Shown: piece after piece, positions 1 through 11,967 of the stretch
How the letters are laid out: each line of letters begins with the position of its first letter
Numbering within the stretch: the stretch's first letter is position 1
NCBI GenBank assembly: GCA_949361645.1
Contig: OX442428.1
Location: forward strand, 629,384 to 693,383
Reading direction: 5' to 3'
From: Spongilla lacustris
Taxonomy: Eukaryota; Porifera; Demospongiae; Spongillida; Spongillidae
DNA: 64,000 nucleotides
Position numbers and translations under genes: made by a program
Notes under the pieces: generated by a model
The model's database searches: none
What the model was told of the DNA's origin: nothing
Seen by the model: the letters and a program-made list of their open reading frames with translations, nothing else

Positions 1-1077
1 TAAACTGAAGGCTAGATGGTAAACTGAAGGCTAGATGGTAAACTGAAGGCTAGATGGTAAACTGAAGGCTAGATGGTAAACTGAAGGATAGATGGTAAAC
101 TGAAGGATAGATGGTAAACTGAAGGATAGATGGTAAACTGAAGGCTAGATGGTAAACTGAAGGATAGATGGTAAACTGAAGGCTAGATGGTAAACTGAAG
201 GCTAGATGGTAAACTGAAGGCTAGATGGTAAACTGAAGGCTAGATGGTAAACTGAAGGATAGATGGTAAACTGAAGGATAGATGGTAAACTGAAGGATAG
301 ATGGTAAACTGAAGGCTAGATGGTAAACTGAAGGATAGATGGTAAACTGAAGGATAGATGGTAAACTGAAGGATAGATGGTAAACTGAAGGCTAGATGGT
401 AAACTGAAGGCTAGATGGTAAACTGAAGGATAGATGGTAAACTGAAGGATAGATGGTAAACTGAAGGATAGATGGTAAACTGAAGGATAGATGGTAAACT
501 GAAGGCTAGATGGTAAACTGAAGGCTAGATGGTAAACTGAAGGATAGATGGTAAACTGAAGGATAGATGGTAAACTGAAGGATAGATGGTAAACTGAAGG
601 ATAGATGGTAAACTGAAGGCTAGATGGTAAACTGAAGGCTAGATGGTAAACTGAAGGCTAGATGGTAAACTGAAGGCTAGATGGTAAACTGAAGGATAGA
701 TGGTAAACTGAAGGATAGATGGTAAACTGAAGGATAGATGGTAAACTGAAGGCTAGATGGTAAACTGAAGGATAGATGGTAAACTGAAGGCTAGATGGTA
801 AACTGAAGGCTAGATGGTAAACTGAAGGCTAGATGGTAAACTGAAGGCTAGATGGTAAACTGAAGGCTAGATGGTAAACTGAAGGATAGATGGTAAACTG
901 AAGGATAGATGGTAAACTGAAGGATAGATGGTAAACTGAAGGCTAGATGGTAAACTGAAGGATAGATGGTAAACTGAAGGCTAGATGGTAAACTGAAGGC
1001 TAGATGGTAAACTGAAGGCTAGATGGTAAACTGAAGGATAGATGGTAAACTGAAGGCTAGATGGTAAACTGAAGGAT
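1..1077. repeat. 19-bp minisatellite, about 57 copies, two unit variants
   Basis: Tandem units of 19 bp (taaactgaaggctagatgg) run from the window edge. One position alternates between c and a (ggCtag or ggAtag). Read as C/A, the order is CCCCAAACA, then CCCCAAACAAACCAAAACCAAAA, CCCCAAACA, CCCCCAAACA, CCCACA, so a block of about 9 units (about 171 bp) recurs as a higher-order repeat. Otherwise the units are almost identical. The array is probably intronic or upstream of the RRM gene that follows. Confidence 0.97.
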
Positions 1078-1128
1078 ATATATTTTTTTAAATTGAGCGC
1101 TCAAGTAGTTGTTACTTCATCAGCGTAT

Positions 1129-1469
1129 AAGGCCTCATGACTACAAGGCCTCATGACTACAAGGCCTCATGACTACAAGGCCTCATGACTACAAGGCCTC
1201 ATGACTACAAGGCCTCATGACTACAAGGCCTCATGACTACAAGGCCTCATGACTACAAGGCCTCATGACTACAAGGCCTCATGACTACAAGGCCTCATGA
1301 CTACAAGGCCTCATGACTACAAGGCCTCATGACTACAAGGCCTCATGACTACAAGGCCTCATGACTACAAGGCCTCATGACTACAAGGCCTCATGACTAC
1401 AAGGCCTCATGACTACAAGGCCTCATGACTACAAGGCCTCATGACTACAAGGCCTCATGACTACAAGGC
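1129..1469. repeat. 16-bp minisatellite, about 21 copies
   Basis: Perfect tandem copies of aaggcctcatgactac. No interspersed spacers, so not a CRISPR array. It lies about 50 bp after the 19-bp array and shares no sequence with it. Confidence 0.97.
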
Positions 1470-1654
1470 TATGATGACCATTTGATTTGCTCTGTTATTC
1501 AGTTCAGGTCTCTTTAATCAGGACCTGTTGTCACACAACACAGCAGCCATGTTTTGCTGTACCTTTCTTGGAAAGTTGCATGTTGTACTGCATTTGCCTT
1601 TATATGGAGACTGGTGCTCTGAGGTTATGGCCACAGCATTGTCTGCCATTTGTC

Positions 1655-1830
1655 ACTCCACCATTACCATCATCCTATCACCGTGGACACCATTACCACT
1701 GCTATCACCATCATCATCATCATCACCACACCATCACCATCATCACCTCACCATCACCACCTATCACCATGACCATCATCACCACTATCACCATCATCAT
1801 CATCACCATCATAAACACCACACCATCATT
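1655..1830. repeat. CAC/CAT trinucleotide-rich tract
   Basis: Imperfect (CAC/CAT)n microsatellite. It can be read as His/Thr-rich or Ile/Thr-rich frames, but these are repeat translations, not a protein. Confidence 0.9.
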
Positions 1831-1959
1831 TACTGCTGCACTGCCAATCACTACACCAAGAGCACTAATGGAACTGAAACTTTTTTTATTTTTATTTTTA
1901 TTTTTTTGCGAATTTTCTCCCACACCTTGTGTGTTTTAGAGGTGTTGTTTCTTCCTTAG

Positions 1960-2409
1960 CCCATTGCATTTGTGAGCTTCAAGCAAGCGGAAATAGCTAT
2001 AGCAATGGACGAGCTGCAGGTAAGGTGCATGGTGTGTTCACTTGTGAGTGCATGTGATATAAGAGTGGATCTGCGTGGGCATGTGTGTGCATGTGTATAT
2101 GTGTGTGCATGTGTGTGCATGTGTGTATGTGTGTGCATGTGTGACTAGGGTGAGTCCAAATATTAATACTGTTGCCCAAAAGGGGAGGATGGAATTATAC
2201 ACTCACCAAACTTTTTATTGGTATGTAATGGAATTTTTTTAGAATCACATCACATATCATTTAGAATGGTATGTCTTCCTTCCTCCCTCCCTCCCACAGG
2301 GGGTGCAGTTTGATCCAGCCAGTCCCCAGACCGTGAGGCTGGAGTTTGCCAGGACCAACAGCAGACTTCTCCCCCGTCCACCAGACATCCAACAACGCTG
2401 CAACCCACT
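1960..2409 (+). CDS. RBPMS: RBPMS/couch-potato-type RRM protein, two internal exons (partial gene)
   Basis: Exon A 1960-2019 follows an acceptor (ttccttag) and ends at cag|gtaagg. It encodes the RNP1-bearing stretch PIAFVSF followed by a helix-like segment. Exon B 2300-2409 follows ccctcccacag and ends at cccact|gtaag. It encodes GVQFDPASPQTVRLEFAR, the last RRM strand. The junction is phase 0. Known of the family: RBPMS proteins are single-RRM RNA-binding splicing or stability regulators with a characteristic FDPE-PQTLRLEFAKANTK end to the RRM, and the match here is close. The start and the first half of the RRM must lie left of the window or within the unassigned 1-1960 stretch. Identification is by recognition only; expression is not shown. 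Confidence 0.72.
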
Positions 2410-2539
2410 GTAAGATTTTCTCCTTTCTCTTTATTTGTATGAACCATCCACACACATGTACTTGTACTAATGTGAGCACGTGACGCATGTGTGTACTGTG
2501 TGGGTTTATACACCGGGTGTTATGTGTGTGTGCCGTGTG

Positions 2540-3072
2540 TTATGTGTGTGTGGTGTGTGGTGTGGTGTGTATGCATTGCACATGAGGTATCTGGTGTGGT
2601 GTGAGGTGTGTATGCATTGCACATGAGGTATCTGGTGTGGTGTGAGGTGTGTATGCATTGCACATGAGGTGTCTGGTGTGCAGTATTATGCATAGCACAT
2701 GAGGTGTGTGGTGTGGTGTGAGGTGTGTATGCATTGCACATGAGGTGTGTGGTGTGGTGTGAGGTAGGTGTGTGGTGTGGTGTGAGGTGTGTATGCATTG
2801 CACATGAGGTGTGTGGTGTGGTGTGAGGTGTGTATGCATTGCACATGAGGTGTGTGTGGTGTGAGGTGTGAGGTGTGTGTGGTGTGAGGTGTGTATGCAT
2901 TGCACATGAGGTGTGTGATGTGGTGTGAGGTGTGTATGCATTGCACATGAGGTGTGTGGTGTGGTGTGTATGCATTGCACATGAGGTATCTGGTGTGGTG
3001 TGAGGTGTGTATGCATTGCACATGAGGTGTCTGGTGTGCGGTATTATGCATAGCACATGAGGTGTGTGGTGT
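2540..3072. repeat. GTGTGG-rich minisatellite with about 42-bp units
   Basis: Repeated blocks of gtgtggtgtggtgtgaggtg plus tatgcattgcacatgag, about 40-45 bp each and about 12 copies. It follows RRM exon B in what is probably its intron. Long His/Thr-rich frames on the minus strand are artefacts of this array. Confidence 0.93.
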
Positions 3073-3302
3073 CATATGTACATGTATGTGTGTACTTCTG
3101 TTTAACTAGTACATGTACCTATTTCACAAGCCTGTACATGTACATATATATATAATTATATCTTAGTAAATTGTGATACAATTTACCTATTCTTGTGCAA
3201 CCCACAAGTTCGCTTTACTTCTGGTTAGATTTATATGTACATATATGTCCAACCACAACATGTACATGTACTGCTCCTCCTCCTCTTCTTACACCTACAC
3301 AG

Positions 3303-3395
3303 CTGGTCTGCCAGCAAATCAGATTCCAAGTTCAGTGGATGGAGGTCTACCTACATGTATATGCCCACCTGGTATGGACCAGGGACTTGACCCAT
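3303..3395 (+). CDS. possible terminal exon of the RRM gene
   Basis: After a good acceptor (acacctacacag, ending at about 3302), the phase left by exon B gives a short frame with W, S and Y residues that stops at a TGA near 3393. There is no family resemblance to support it; only splice phase and position suggest it. Confidence 0.25.
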
Positions 3396-3413
3396 CATGC
3401 CAAACAGTGTAGT

Positions 3414-4100
3414 ATGCCAGCAATGTGTGCACCAGGTGAAGATCAATTCAAAAGGAAAGCTTTGTGTGGTCATCGTATAATGCTTGGCTACAGTATCTGC
3501 AAACGTTATTTGTATATGTGCATGTATCACAATGTATGTTTGTTAACTTGACAAATGTTGACATTTGAGAAAGGGGACAGAGAGGTCAGTCTGAACTTGA
3601 CTCACAGGTCTTTGTGGTGGCACAAGTACCTCCTATTATTTAATTAGGAGTGGCATGTGTGAAACAGTTTTTATTAGCTGTGGGCATTATGTAAACTTTT
3701 CACATCCCCCCCCAAGGGAAAGCAGTCAGACATAAAACTCCCCACCCCTCATTTACCCTCCCACCCCATCCCCTCCTGTACACACTAGGCAGCTTTCAAC
3801 ACTGACATCAATGGGGTGCTAAACCTTGTCAACATGGCAAGTGGTTGTTGTACATGTGCTGCTTCTGCGTGAATTTGTATGCCCATATCTGATGCGAGAT
3901 AGCACTTAATTAACTGGCTGTTTTGTAGTTATTATGGCAATACCCCATACACATGGAGTGGCCTGAGAAAATGAAGATCTAGCAACAATAATCAGTGCAA
4001 TACTGGATATTGTACTGCCTATGTGTGATAAAATTATCATATGATACATGTACATGTACAGTGTAAAATACATGTAAACAACATGCTCCTAACATCTTTT
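3414..4100. other. intergenic, nothing recognised
   Basis: Contains a short C-run at 3705-3715 and several tacatgtacatgta-type palindromes. I see no coding, RNA or transposon signal. Confidence 0.6.
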
Positions 4101-4101
4101 T

Positions 4102-4872
4102 TTAAACTAGGTTTACTACTAAGACTTCCTCAAAGCTCTTTTCCTTGGGCATTACTGTTCCATCAACTTGCTTAATGAAAGTCGTAGGTGACCATTTCAA
4201 CTTGCTATGTAAGCATATAGGAAAGTCAATGGTACATCCATCACCCAACTTATCATGACACTTGTACCAGTTGCAAGGGAAGTATTCAGTGTTGAAATCT
4301 TCATTTTCATACCAACGTCCTAATCCATATATGAGTGTTCTTTTCCTTTCTGGCCAAACAAAAAGATGTAAACATCAGTTCTAAATGGTACCGTAAACTT
4401 GAAAGAACGATTAACTCCACATTTTAGTGATGCAGATATATAAGCTAAAAAAGTTGAGACATTATCCAGGAGTGCACGAACAGGTGGTTCAGGGTGGGTG
4501 TAGCATCTAAAAAGGGATTTAGTACAAAGCACATGATAGGAATTCACAGCTGCTTGATTCCTATACATTGCGGGCGTATATGTAGGTCAGTGCATTGAAT
4601 AGGCACACTCTTACTCGTTTGCATCAAACGTCATGGCGTCTGCAGCCAGCCACGAACACTCTTCTTTAGGATAGCCTTGCCACAGTACGAGGTATTCAGT
4701 ACGTACCTGTGTGTGTAATTGGTCACGTACATAACATGGCCAATTGTATATTACGACGCACCTTCTTCTTACGCCTTGCCACCAGGCGTTCTACAATAAA
4801 AAGGTCATTGTCTTCTGAATCTGGTTCATCACCTGGTGGTTTCCTAGCGCGCGGACGGAGATTTGCCGCCAT
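4102..4872 (-). CDS. Chromodomain protein with a Cys/Trp-rich C-terminal region
   Basis: Exon 1 is 4872-4762 (ATG to a phase-0 gtgcgt donor), exon 2 is 4706-4615 and exon 3 begins at 4560; all phases agree. Exons 1-2 encode a chromodomain: FIVERLVARR, then EYLVLWQGYP and an acidic SWLAADAM helix start. Chromodomains bind methylated histone tails or nucleic acid in the nucleus. Exon 3 gives about 75 residues (ending FLFGQKG) and then stops at 4320. Shifting frame by one base near 4340 opens a further stretch to a stop near 4102, with WYENEDFN, CNWYKCHD and LKWSP, which reads like the true continuation. So there is either a one-base frameshift or a sequence error. The C-terminal region is unknown to me. 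The ATG lies only about 185 bp from the gypsy 3' LTR. The gene diverges from the RAG1-like gene beyond that element. Confidence 0.72.
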
Positions 4873-5058
4873 TCAATATTCTTGGAGTTAACCCGGAACG
4901 CAGATCGAACTGGTCAGATCGAAAGGACTGAGGAAATAATCAAAAGCTATTCAGTCTTGCTCTATAGTAGGTACAGACAGGCATAAATGTACATTTGAAA
5001 TGCAAGGTGTACAATTAAAGATGGCACAATAACTGTAGAGTATAATTTTAATTCCTTG
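4873..5058. promoter_or_regulatory. left part of a split intergenic region between divergent genes
   Basis: Upstream of the chromodomain ATG. Together with 18953-19044, on the other side of the gypsy insertion, it would have formed one intergenic region of about 0.27 kb between two oppositely transcribed genes. I see no convincing TATA box; regulatory function is inferred from position only. Confidence 0.4.
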
Positions 5059-5212
5059 TGTAAGTGACCAACAGGTACGATATAGTGACAGCAGTTAATA
5101 GCACTTGCAATCACGCGTTACAACTGAACTTAATACAAAAATAGGTACTTTATATATTAAATGTCACACGACACTGAAGGTCTTTCTGCGCAAGCGCATG
5201 CAGCTCGTTACA
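5059..5212 (-). repeat. 3' LTR of the gypsy element
   Basis: 154 bp, TG...CA ends, matching 18795-18948 base for base by eye. Confidence 0.96.
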
Positions 5213-5229
5213 CTGCTCCCCCTTCTTCT

Positions 5230-7462
5230 CTAATGTTCGAGGTACGGTCCGTAACGATCTGGGGGTCGGCGTTGCCTTGCTGGGTAGCGTCTCTCGTCTG
5301 CTGTTAGCTCTGCTGGGACCGGGTTTTGTGGTCTAGGCCCTTGTACCTCCTCTTGATTTTCATTCATGGCATCAGGCAGTTCATCATCTTCATCATCCGT
5401 AAAGAGGGCGTCGTCTGCACGTTGGTACGTGTATGCTGATTGATCTGAATGACTTGCAGGTGGGACGTCTGGCAACGAGTTCCTTGCCGTCAACTTCTTT
5501 CTGTTTGATGTAGGCGGTGGTATCTCCGCCTCCAGAGTGTTGGGTGCACAGGGTTTCAACCTGTCAAAATGTATAATTTGACATTTCCCGCTATTCCTGC
5601 TTGGCTTGATCTTGTACGTGGTGATCCCGATCTTATCGACCACTACAAATGGTCCTTTCCAAGGGTGGTGGAGTTTCCTGCTGTGTCCACGGGGAACTGC
5701 AGGAGAGAACAACCAAACCAAATCACCTTTTTCATAAGGTCTGCCATGAGCCTTCTTGTCATATATAGCTTTCTGCCTCTGGTGCTCCGTCTCACATTGT
5801 TCTCTCACAAGGGCGTAGGCGCTCTGAAGTCCCTCCCGCAGCTGATGCACATATGCAGGGACTTCCTTTTCCTGCTCTTTATTTACGGGAAACATAAGGT
5901 CAATAGGGATGCTCGCCTGACGGCCCATCATTAAAAAGAAAGGACTATAACCTGTAGATGAGTGAATACTCGTATTGTACGCAAAACACAACTTACGGAT
6001 ATACACTTCCCAGTCAGCTGGGTGATCGTTAACTGTAGTGGCCAACATGTCGAGGAGTGTACGGTTGAAGCGCTCAACCATGCCGTTTCCTTGGGGTCTG
6101 TACGGAGTGGTGTGTGTTTTCTTGATTTGTAGTAGACTGCAGATCTCTTTAAGAAGCTCCGATTCAAATTGTCGACCTTGATCCGAGTGAACCTGCTCCG
6201 GAGGGGAAAAACGACAAAACATCTCATCCACTAATTTTACTGCCACAGTTCCCGCCTCTTGGTTCGGGATTCCATAGGCCTCGACCCACTTAGTGAAGCA
6301 ATCTGCAGCCACTAAAACGTATTTACTTCCTTTGTCAGTAATTGGCAGTGGGCCCATTATATCTACGCAGACAATCTGCATTGGGTAGCCAGCTCGCAAA
6401 GACTGCAATTTTGCCCTATTTTTAGGGGCGGGTGACTTCCGCATTGCACATCTAGCACATGCCCTACACCACTCTCTTACTCCTTCACTACACCCTGGCC
6501 AGTAAAAACGCTCCTTCAGTCGTCCTAACATCTTCCTTTCCCCCAAATGCCCCCCTGCAGCCCCTTCGTGGATATCTTTCAACACAGTTGGATAAAGACT
6601 ATAGGGTACAATTAACTGGAGCACATCTCTACCTTCCAACTGTTTTCTCCACAACATGTCGTCTTTTATGAGCAAACATTCCCATTGTTGCAAAAGCAAT
6701 TTACTTTCCCTTCCCAAAATACTTAGCTCATCGTGGGATGGCAGTTTTCCGTTTTTTACTGCTTGGTACACAGGCCCGACAATAGGGTCCTCCATTTGCA
6801 AGTGAGTCATCTCCTCTGCATGGGGTATGGGTTTGAAACGGTAACACCGATACAGCTCCGGCGGTGATGGGTCCGGTTTCAGCTGCCACCTCTTCCTGTG
6901 TTTCATCACTGCGACCGCATTGCCTGCAGGGAAGTCGCGACAGGGCGTCAGCATTGCTATGTTGAGAGCCCCGTCTATGAACCACAGCAAAGTCGTACTC
7001 AGCCAGTCTCTCCAACCAGCGGGCGACCTGTCCTTCCGGCTCCTTAAAGTTTCTTATCCAGACGAGAGATCCATGGTCTGTTCTCAGGGTGAACTGTCGA
7101 CCGAGGAGATACTGGCGAAAGTGCTGGACAAACTCAACGATTGCCAGCAGTTCTCTACGGGTCACACAGTACCGCCGCTCCTGTCTGCTAAGAGAACGAC
7201 TTGCATAGGCAATCACACACTCAGACTGATCATCATTAACTTGCGATAATACTGCTCCGATTCCGCAATCGCTAGCATCTGTGTCCAATACGAACTGCTT
7301 CGAGTAGTCTGGATATGCCAGCACAGGGGAGGACATTAAACACTTACGCAGTTTGTCAAAGGCTAGCTGGCAGGTCTCAGTCCATTCAAAGGTGGCGTTC
7401 TTTTCCGTTAATCTGTGCAGTGGCTTTGCAATATCGGCAAAATGTTTAATAAATCTTCTATA
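5230..7462 (-). CDS. pol: gypsy Pol, C-terminal half: RNase H and integrase
   Basis: The frame resumes at the insert border (YRRFIKHF, the end of the RT connection). It runs through RNase H (DTDASDCGIGA at about 7285; TDHGS; ADALSRL), then shifts by one base near 6830. The frame entering 5230 carries the integrase: an H-H-C-C zinc motif (HEGAAGGHLGE ... CRACARC), the catalytic stretches VDIMGP, SDQGRQFES and NGMVERFNRT (the D, D, E triad), and a GPY/F-like C-terminus (WKGPFVVVDK). Reverse transcription and integration would need both halves joined; the insertion and the frameshift make this copy non-functional. The frameshift could be a sequence error. Confidence 0.92.
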
Positions 7463-7549
7463 CATATCGAGAAATTGGCGGTCAAAAGGATTACGCGGTA
7501 TTCGGTCATTGCGTAATTCAATGTCCATAGAAAATGTATGGACGCATTC

Positions 7550-8046
7550 AGAAAACTGCAGCTAACTGCAGAAATAAAAATTATATTGACTAGGTGCTCT
7601 CGGATTTGCTATGTGGGGACTATTTAGCATATTTTGAGTACTTTAACGCACCGTAGGTACCTATATCCGCACTTCCACATTAATTATGCAAGGTTTCCAA
7701 TGTCCATTCATTTTATCTCATTTACTTATTCAGTCATCAATATTTTCCCAACCAAATGATATTTTCCTTCGGTGCCACCGGATTATATGAGAGTAACCAA
7801 TGCACTTATTTTTCATCATTTTTTCAGAGCTTAGGGCCTTCAAATCGCGCTTCCCTTGAATGGTTAGTGAGATACACCCCAAATCCAAAACGCATAATAT
7901 CACGTGCTACTCTTTCGTCAGTTAGCCGTGCCCAGACCGAGCTGTTCTGTAAGTACAAATTGATGTCTATAACCACGACCCCACCCACCACTATAATGTA
8001 CACAACAACTTAACGTGCAAAATAACTTATTAACCGCTATTTACTG
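7550..8046. other. left flank of element X, nothing recognised
   Basis: An 85-codon open frame at 7756-8013 has no family resemblance and is probably chance. Confidence 0.5.
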
Positions 8047-8048
8047 TA

Positions 8049-9547
8049 CAGTGGAAACCATCACACTTGCTCCTATAATTTTTTTGTACTGTTATTTTGT
8101 TCACTTGAATATATTTCAATAACAATGAGATCAAATGGAAATCTGACAACGCAGGTATAGTGTACAACTATTTTTCAATATATACTGAAAGTTAAAAAGC
8201 ATCACGTGACTATTTACTTTTGTTATTAACACTTGTTGTGACCCCAGTACAAAAAAAATTGTGAACATAATTCCTCCTCCTGTAGGCAATAGATCTTGAC
8301 CATATTCGCAATGCATCTAAAGAACAAGCATTAGCAACCTTTGGCCGAGTCGGTTTTTAAGTCCGGTAAATAGTTACGGTATTATCGAGCTAGGTATGCG
8401 TTTTTAGCTCGTAAAAGCTTAGCGATGCTATTTCGTAGTACGCTCTCACTGGACTGCTATATTTCGCTTCCGAGTCGTCACATGTTAGATCTATCGCGAA
8501 ATCGTACTTGGGAGGCAATAGACCCTTCTTTGCCGTTAAAAAAGTGCCATCAGAGCTGAGTACCTGAAAACCTCCGCCATATCGCGATGAATTACATTTG
8601 AAACGTCATCATTTCGTCATTTTGTATCGTGAATATATTTATAATGTGACGATAATACGAATGGATGCAAGGGATTGTGAAAATGGTTCTTAACCTAGCG
8701 ATGCTGCATCTTGCAGCCACTCACGGCGAACGTTTAGTAAATCAGTAGCATCAAATTGGGAAGCTTTATGGACCATCAAGACATTCGCCAAGGCTAGCGT
8801 TCTATCACCCAAAGCTTCGAATCCTAGATGGCAGCTTCCAAATAGCTAATTGGGTACGCTTCCCTTCCAGCTTTAGAGTTGCCTCTTGCTTTTTGACGTT
8901 TCTTGTAACCTGCCCAATTTGATGCTATATTATCTCTGCCGATACGTCACATTATAAATATATTCACGATACAAAATGATGCAATGATGACGTTTCAAAT
9001 GTAATTCATCGCGATATGGCGGAGGTTTTCAGGTACTCAGCTCTGATGGCACTTTTTTAACGGCAAAGAAGGGTCTATTGCCTCCCAAGTACGATTTCGC
9101 GATAGATCTAACATGTGACGACTCGGAAGCGAAATATAGCAGTCCAGTGAGAGCGTACTACGAAATAGCATCGCTAAGCTTTTACGAGCTAAAAACGCAT
9201 ATCTAGCTCGATAATACCGTAACTATTTACCGGACTTAAAAACCGACTCGGCCAAAGGTTGCTAATGCTTGTTCTTTAGATATATTGCGAATATGGTCAA
9301 GATCTATTGCCTACAGGAGAAGGAATTATGCTCACAATTTTTTTTGTACTGGGGTCACAACAAGTGTTAATAACAAAAGTAAATAGTCACGTGATGCTTT
9401 TTAACTTTCAGTATATATTGAAAAATAGTTGTACACTATACCTGCCTTGTCAGATTTTCATTTGATCTCATTGTTATTGAAATATATTCAAGTGAACAAA
9501 ATAACAGTACAAAAAAATTATAGGAGCAAGTGTGATGGTTTCCACTG
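8049..9547. mobile_element. 1.5-kb foldback element with ~600-bp inverted arms and TA target duplication
   Basis: The left arm (8049 to about 8655) is repeated inverted at about 8945-9547 with only scattered differences, leaving a loop of about 290 bp. The ends read CAGTGGAAACCATCACAC and its complement, flanked by TA on both sides (8047-8048, 9548-9549). TA duplications with CAGT ends suit the Tc1/mariner-pogo superfamily, so this is probably a non-autonomous pogo-type element. No coding capacity was seen. Confidence 0.9.
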
Positions 9548-9619
9548 TAGGCAGAGATAATCTGCTGTAGGCCTGCTCTTCGCTTTTGGTTCGGTACTTC
9601 CGCGGACGATTTCGAACGG

Positions 9620-10090
9620 TACGAAGACGACAATATCGAAGATTAATCCCACGAGGATATGAGATGCAGGTTAAAGACCTGGAAGTCTGCCTGTGGACTG
9701 GATTCTATGGCAGAACTGAAGCCTACTACCCCACAGGCCTCAGCTAACTGCTACGGAGGTACGGGAGTGCACGGACCCTATTGCAGACAGGCAGCTATAA
9801 AGCTGGTACTATACTCTGGACTCTACGGCAGGCAGCGACGGAATACTCCTGGCCCATGTATGGAGTGAACTCTATGGCAATAAGCGATGCATGAAGAATC
9901 ACACAGTTAACAGCTATGAACTCAAATCTATGGCAGACACCTAACAGCTACAGTGTATGGAGTTGGAGTGATCCCTATTGCACACAGCTATGAAGTACTC
10001 CATGGCAAGAAGCTATGGGCCCTATGGCAAGTACCCCATATAGCAAGCACCTAAGAAATGAATCCTATGGCAGATACCCCACAGCTGACA
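9620..10090 (+). repeat. degenerate tandem repeats (ctatggca / cagctatgaa)
   Basis: Loose repeats built on ctatggcag and acagctatg, followed by a GT-rich stretch to 10210. A short acidic frame near 9590-9645 is unassigned. Confidence 0.55.
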
Positions 10091-10423
10091 GCGTGTGTGT
10101 GAGCATATGTGTGTGTGATTGTGTGTGTGAGCATATGTGTGTGTGATTGTGTGTGTGAGCATGTGTGTGAGTATGTATGCATGACTGTGTGTGCGTGTGT
10201 TGTTGTGTGAGTGGCTATGAATCCTCTCTTCCCCTCTCTCTGTACATGTAAGTCAGTATGTACATGTATATATATATGCTAAGAATCAGTTCTTGTACTT
10301 GTGCAATGCATGCATATGCACATGAATGTAATTGGCTAGTTTTGATGACATTCTGCATTGTTTTCCACAGTACACAACTCAACTCCAGCTATCAATGCTC
10401 ACCAATGGCAAGCTCTATTTACC

Positions 10424-11102
10424 CACTCCTCCCTCCCTCCCTCCCTCCCTCCCTCCCTCCCTCCCTCCCTCCCTCCCTCCCTCCCTCCCTCCCTCCCTCC
10501 CTCCCTCCCTCCCTCCCTCCCTCCCTCCCTCCCTCCCTCCCTCCCTCCCTCCCTCCCTCCCTCCCTCCCTCCCTCCCTCCCTCCCTCCCTCCCTCCCTCC
10601 CTCCCTCCCTCCCTCCCTCCCTCCCTCCCTCCCTCCCTCCCTCCCTCCCTCCCTCCCTCCCTCCCTCCCTCCCTCCCTCCCTCCCTCCCTCCCTCCCTCC
10701 CTCCCTCCCTCCCTCCCTCCCTCCCTCCCTCCCTCCCTCCCTCCCTCCCTCCCTCCCTCCCTCCCTCCCTCCCTCCCTCCCTCCCTCCCTCCCTCCCTCC
10801 CTCCCTCCCTCCCTCCCTCCCTCCCTCCCTCCCTCCCTCCCTCCCTCCCTCCCTCCCTCCCTCCCTCCCTCCCTCCCTCCCTCCCTCCCTCCCTCCCTCC
10901 CTCCCTCCCTCCCTCCCTCCCTCCCTCCCTCCCTCCCTCCCTCCCTCCCTCCCTCCCTCCCTCCCTCCCTCCCTCCCTCCCTCCCTCCCTCCCTCCCTCC
11001 CTCCCTCCCTCCCTCCCTCCCTCCCTCCCTCCCTCCCTCCCTCCCTCCCTCCCTCCCTCCCTCCCTCCCTCCCTCCCTCCCTCCCTCCCTCCCTCCCTCC
11101 CT
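10424..11102. repeat. (CTCC)n tract, about 678 bp
   Basis: About 169 uninterrupted copies of ctcc. It is pure polypyrimidine on the plus strand with mirror symmetry, so it is a candidate triplex (H-DNA) former. All frames through it (PPSL or EGGR repeats) are artefacts. Confidence 0.98.
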
Positions 11103-11815
11103 CGCCTCTTCCCTCCTTCCATGATCCTCTCCTTCCACTTCCCTTCATCAGAGGAGGCTCAGAGTGTTCAGTGACAAAGATAAGGACAAACTCAGCAAGG
11201 TGACCCAACATACTAAGTCTGTGAGGGAGGCATGACATGGAGGCCACCCTCACCTTGGAGATGGAGACAGAACAGAACAGGGACCAGTGGGGTGTCATGG
11301 AGAAGGCACAGAATTTGAACCAGGTCTGGGCACTGGTCACCACTTGCAGTAACCCTTTATAGGCCAGTCAGATACAGTGATATTAGCCCTTTAGTGACAC
11401 GAGTTTTAACCCTGTAAAGACAGCAATATCAGCATTATTCTCCAGAACAAATTTTTATTTGTATATGTCTAGTTGCCATGGTGATTCATGTCCTCCAACT
11501 ATGCTGATTAATTAATATTGTTTGTTTTCCATATATAGTATGGAGGAGGAGAGGACAGAACTACACCGAGTACTTCGAGGCCGCAAGAGGAGGGAGACCT
11601 CACAAGGGAGTGCAGCCAGCAGGTGGGTGTGGTCAAGGGAGGTGGTAGCAGATGTGATGAGGCCAAATATTGTGGCATACAATTGTACGATTCCATGAGT
11701 GTTGTGTGTGTGTGTGTGTGTGTGTGTATTTGTGTGTGTGTGTGTGTGTGTGTTTGCAATGTATGGTAGCAAGCACACGATGTATGAACATAAACTGTAC
11801 AGAAAATGTCACACA

Positions 11816-11967
11816 CTTTAAAAGGAGCACACCTTAAAGGGCGCACTTTAAAAGGAGCACACCTCAATGGGCACACTTTAAAAGGAGCACACCTTAATGG
11901 GCACACTTTAAAAGGAGCACACCTTAATGGGCACACTTTAAAAGGAGCACACCATAATGGGCACACC
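11816..11967. repeat. 30-bp minisatellite, 5 copies
   Basis: Units of ctttaaaaggagcacacctt plus aatgggcaca, in an intron of the RNF113 relic. Confidence 0.9.

Noticed and set aside
1..1469. CRISPR-like regular repeats
   Set aside because: Units abut with no unique spacers, and the genome is eukaryotic.
2250..3075. His/Thr-rich minus-strand frames of up to 178 codons
   Set aside because: Read through a GTGTGG minisatellite.
10258..11343. Long open frames of PPSL / EGGR repeats on both strands
   Set aside because: They are six-way readings of the (CTCC)n tract, open only because the repeat lacks stops.
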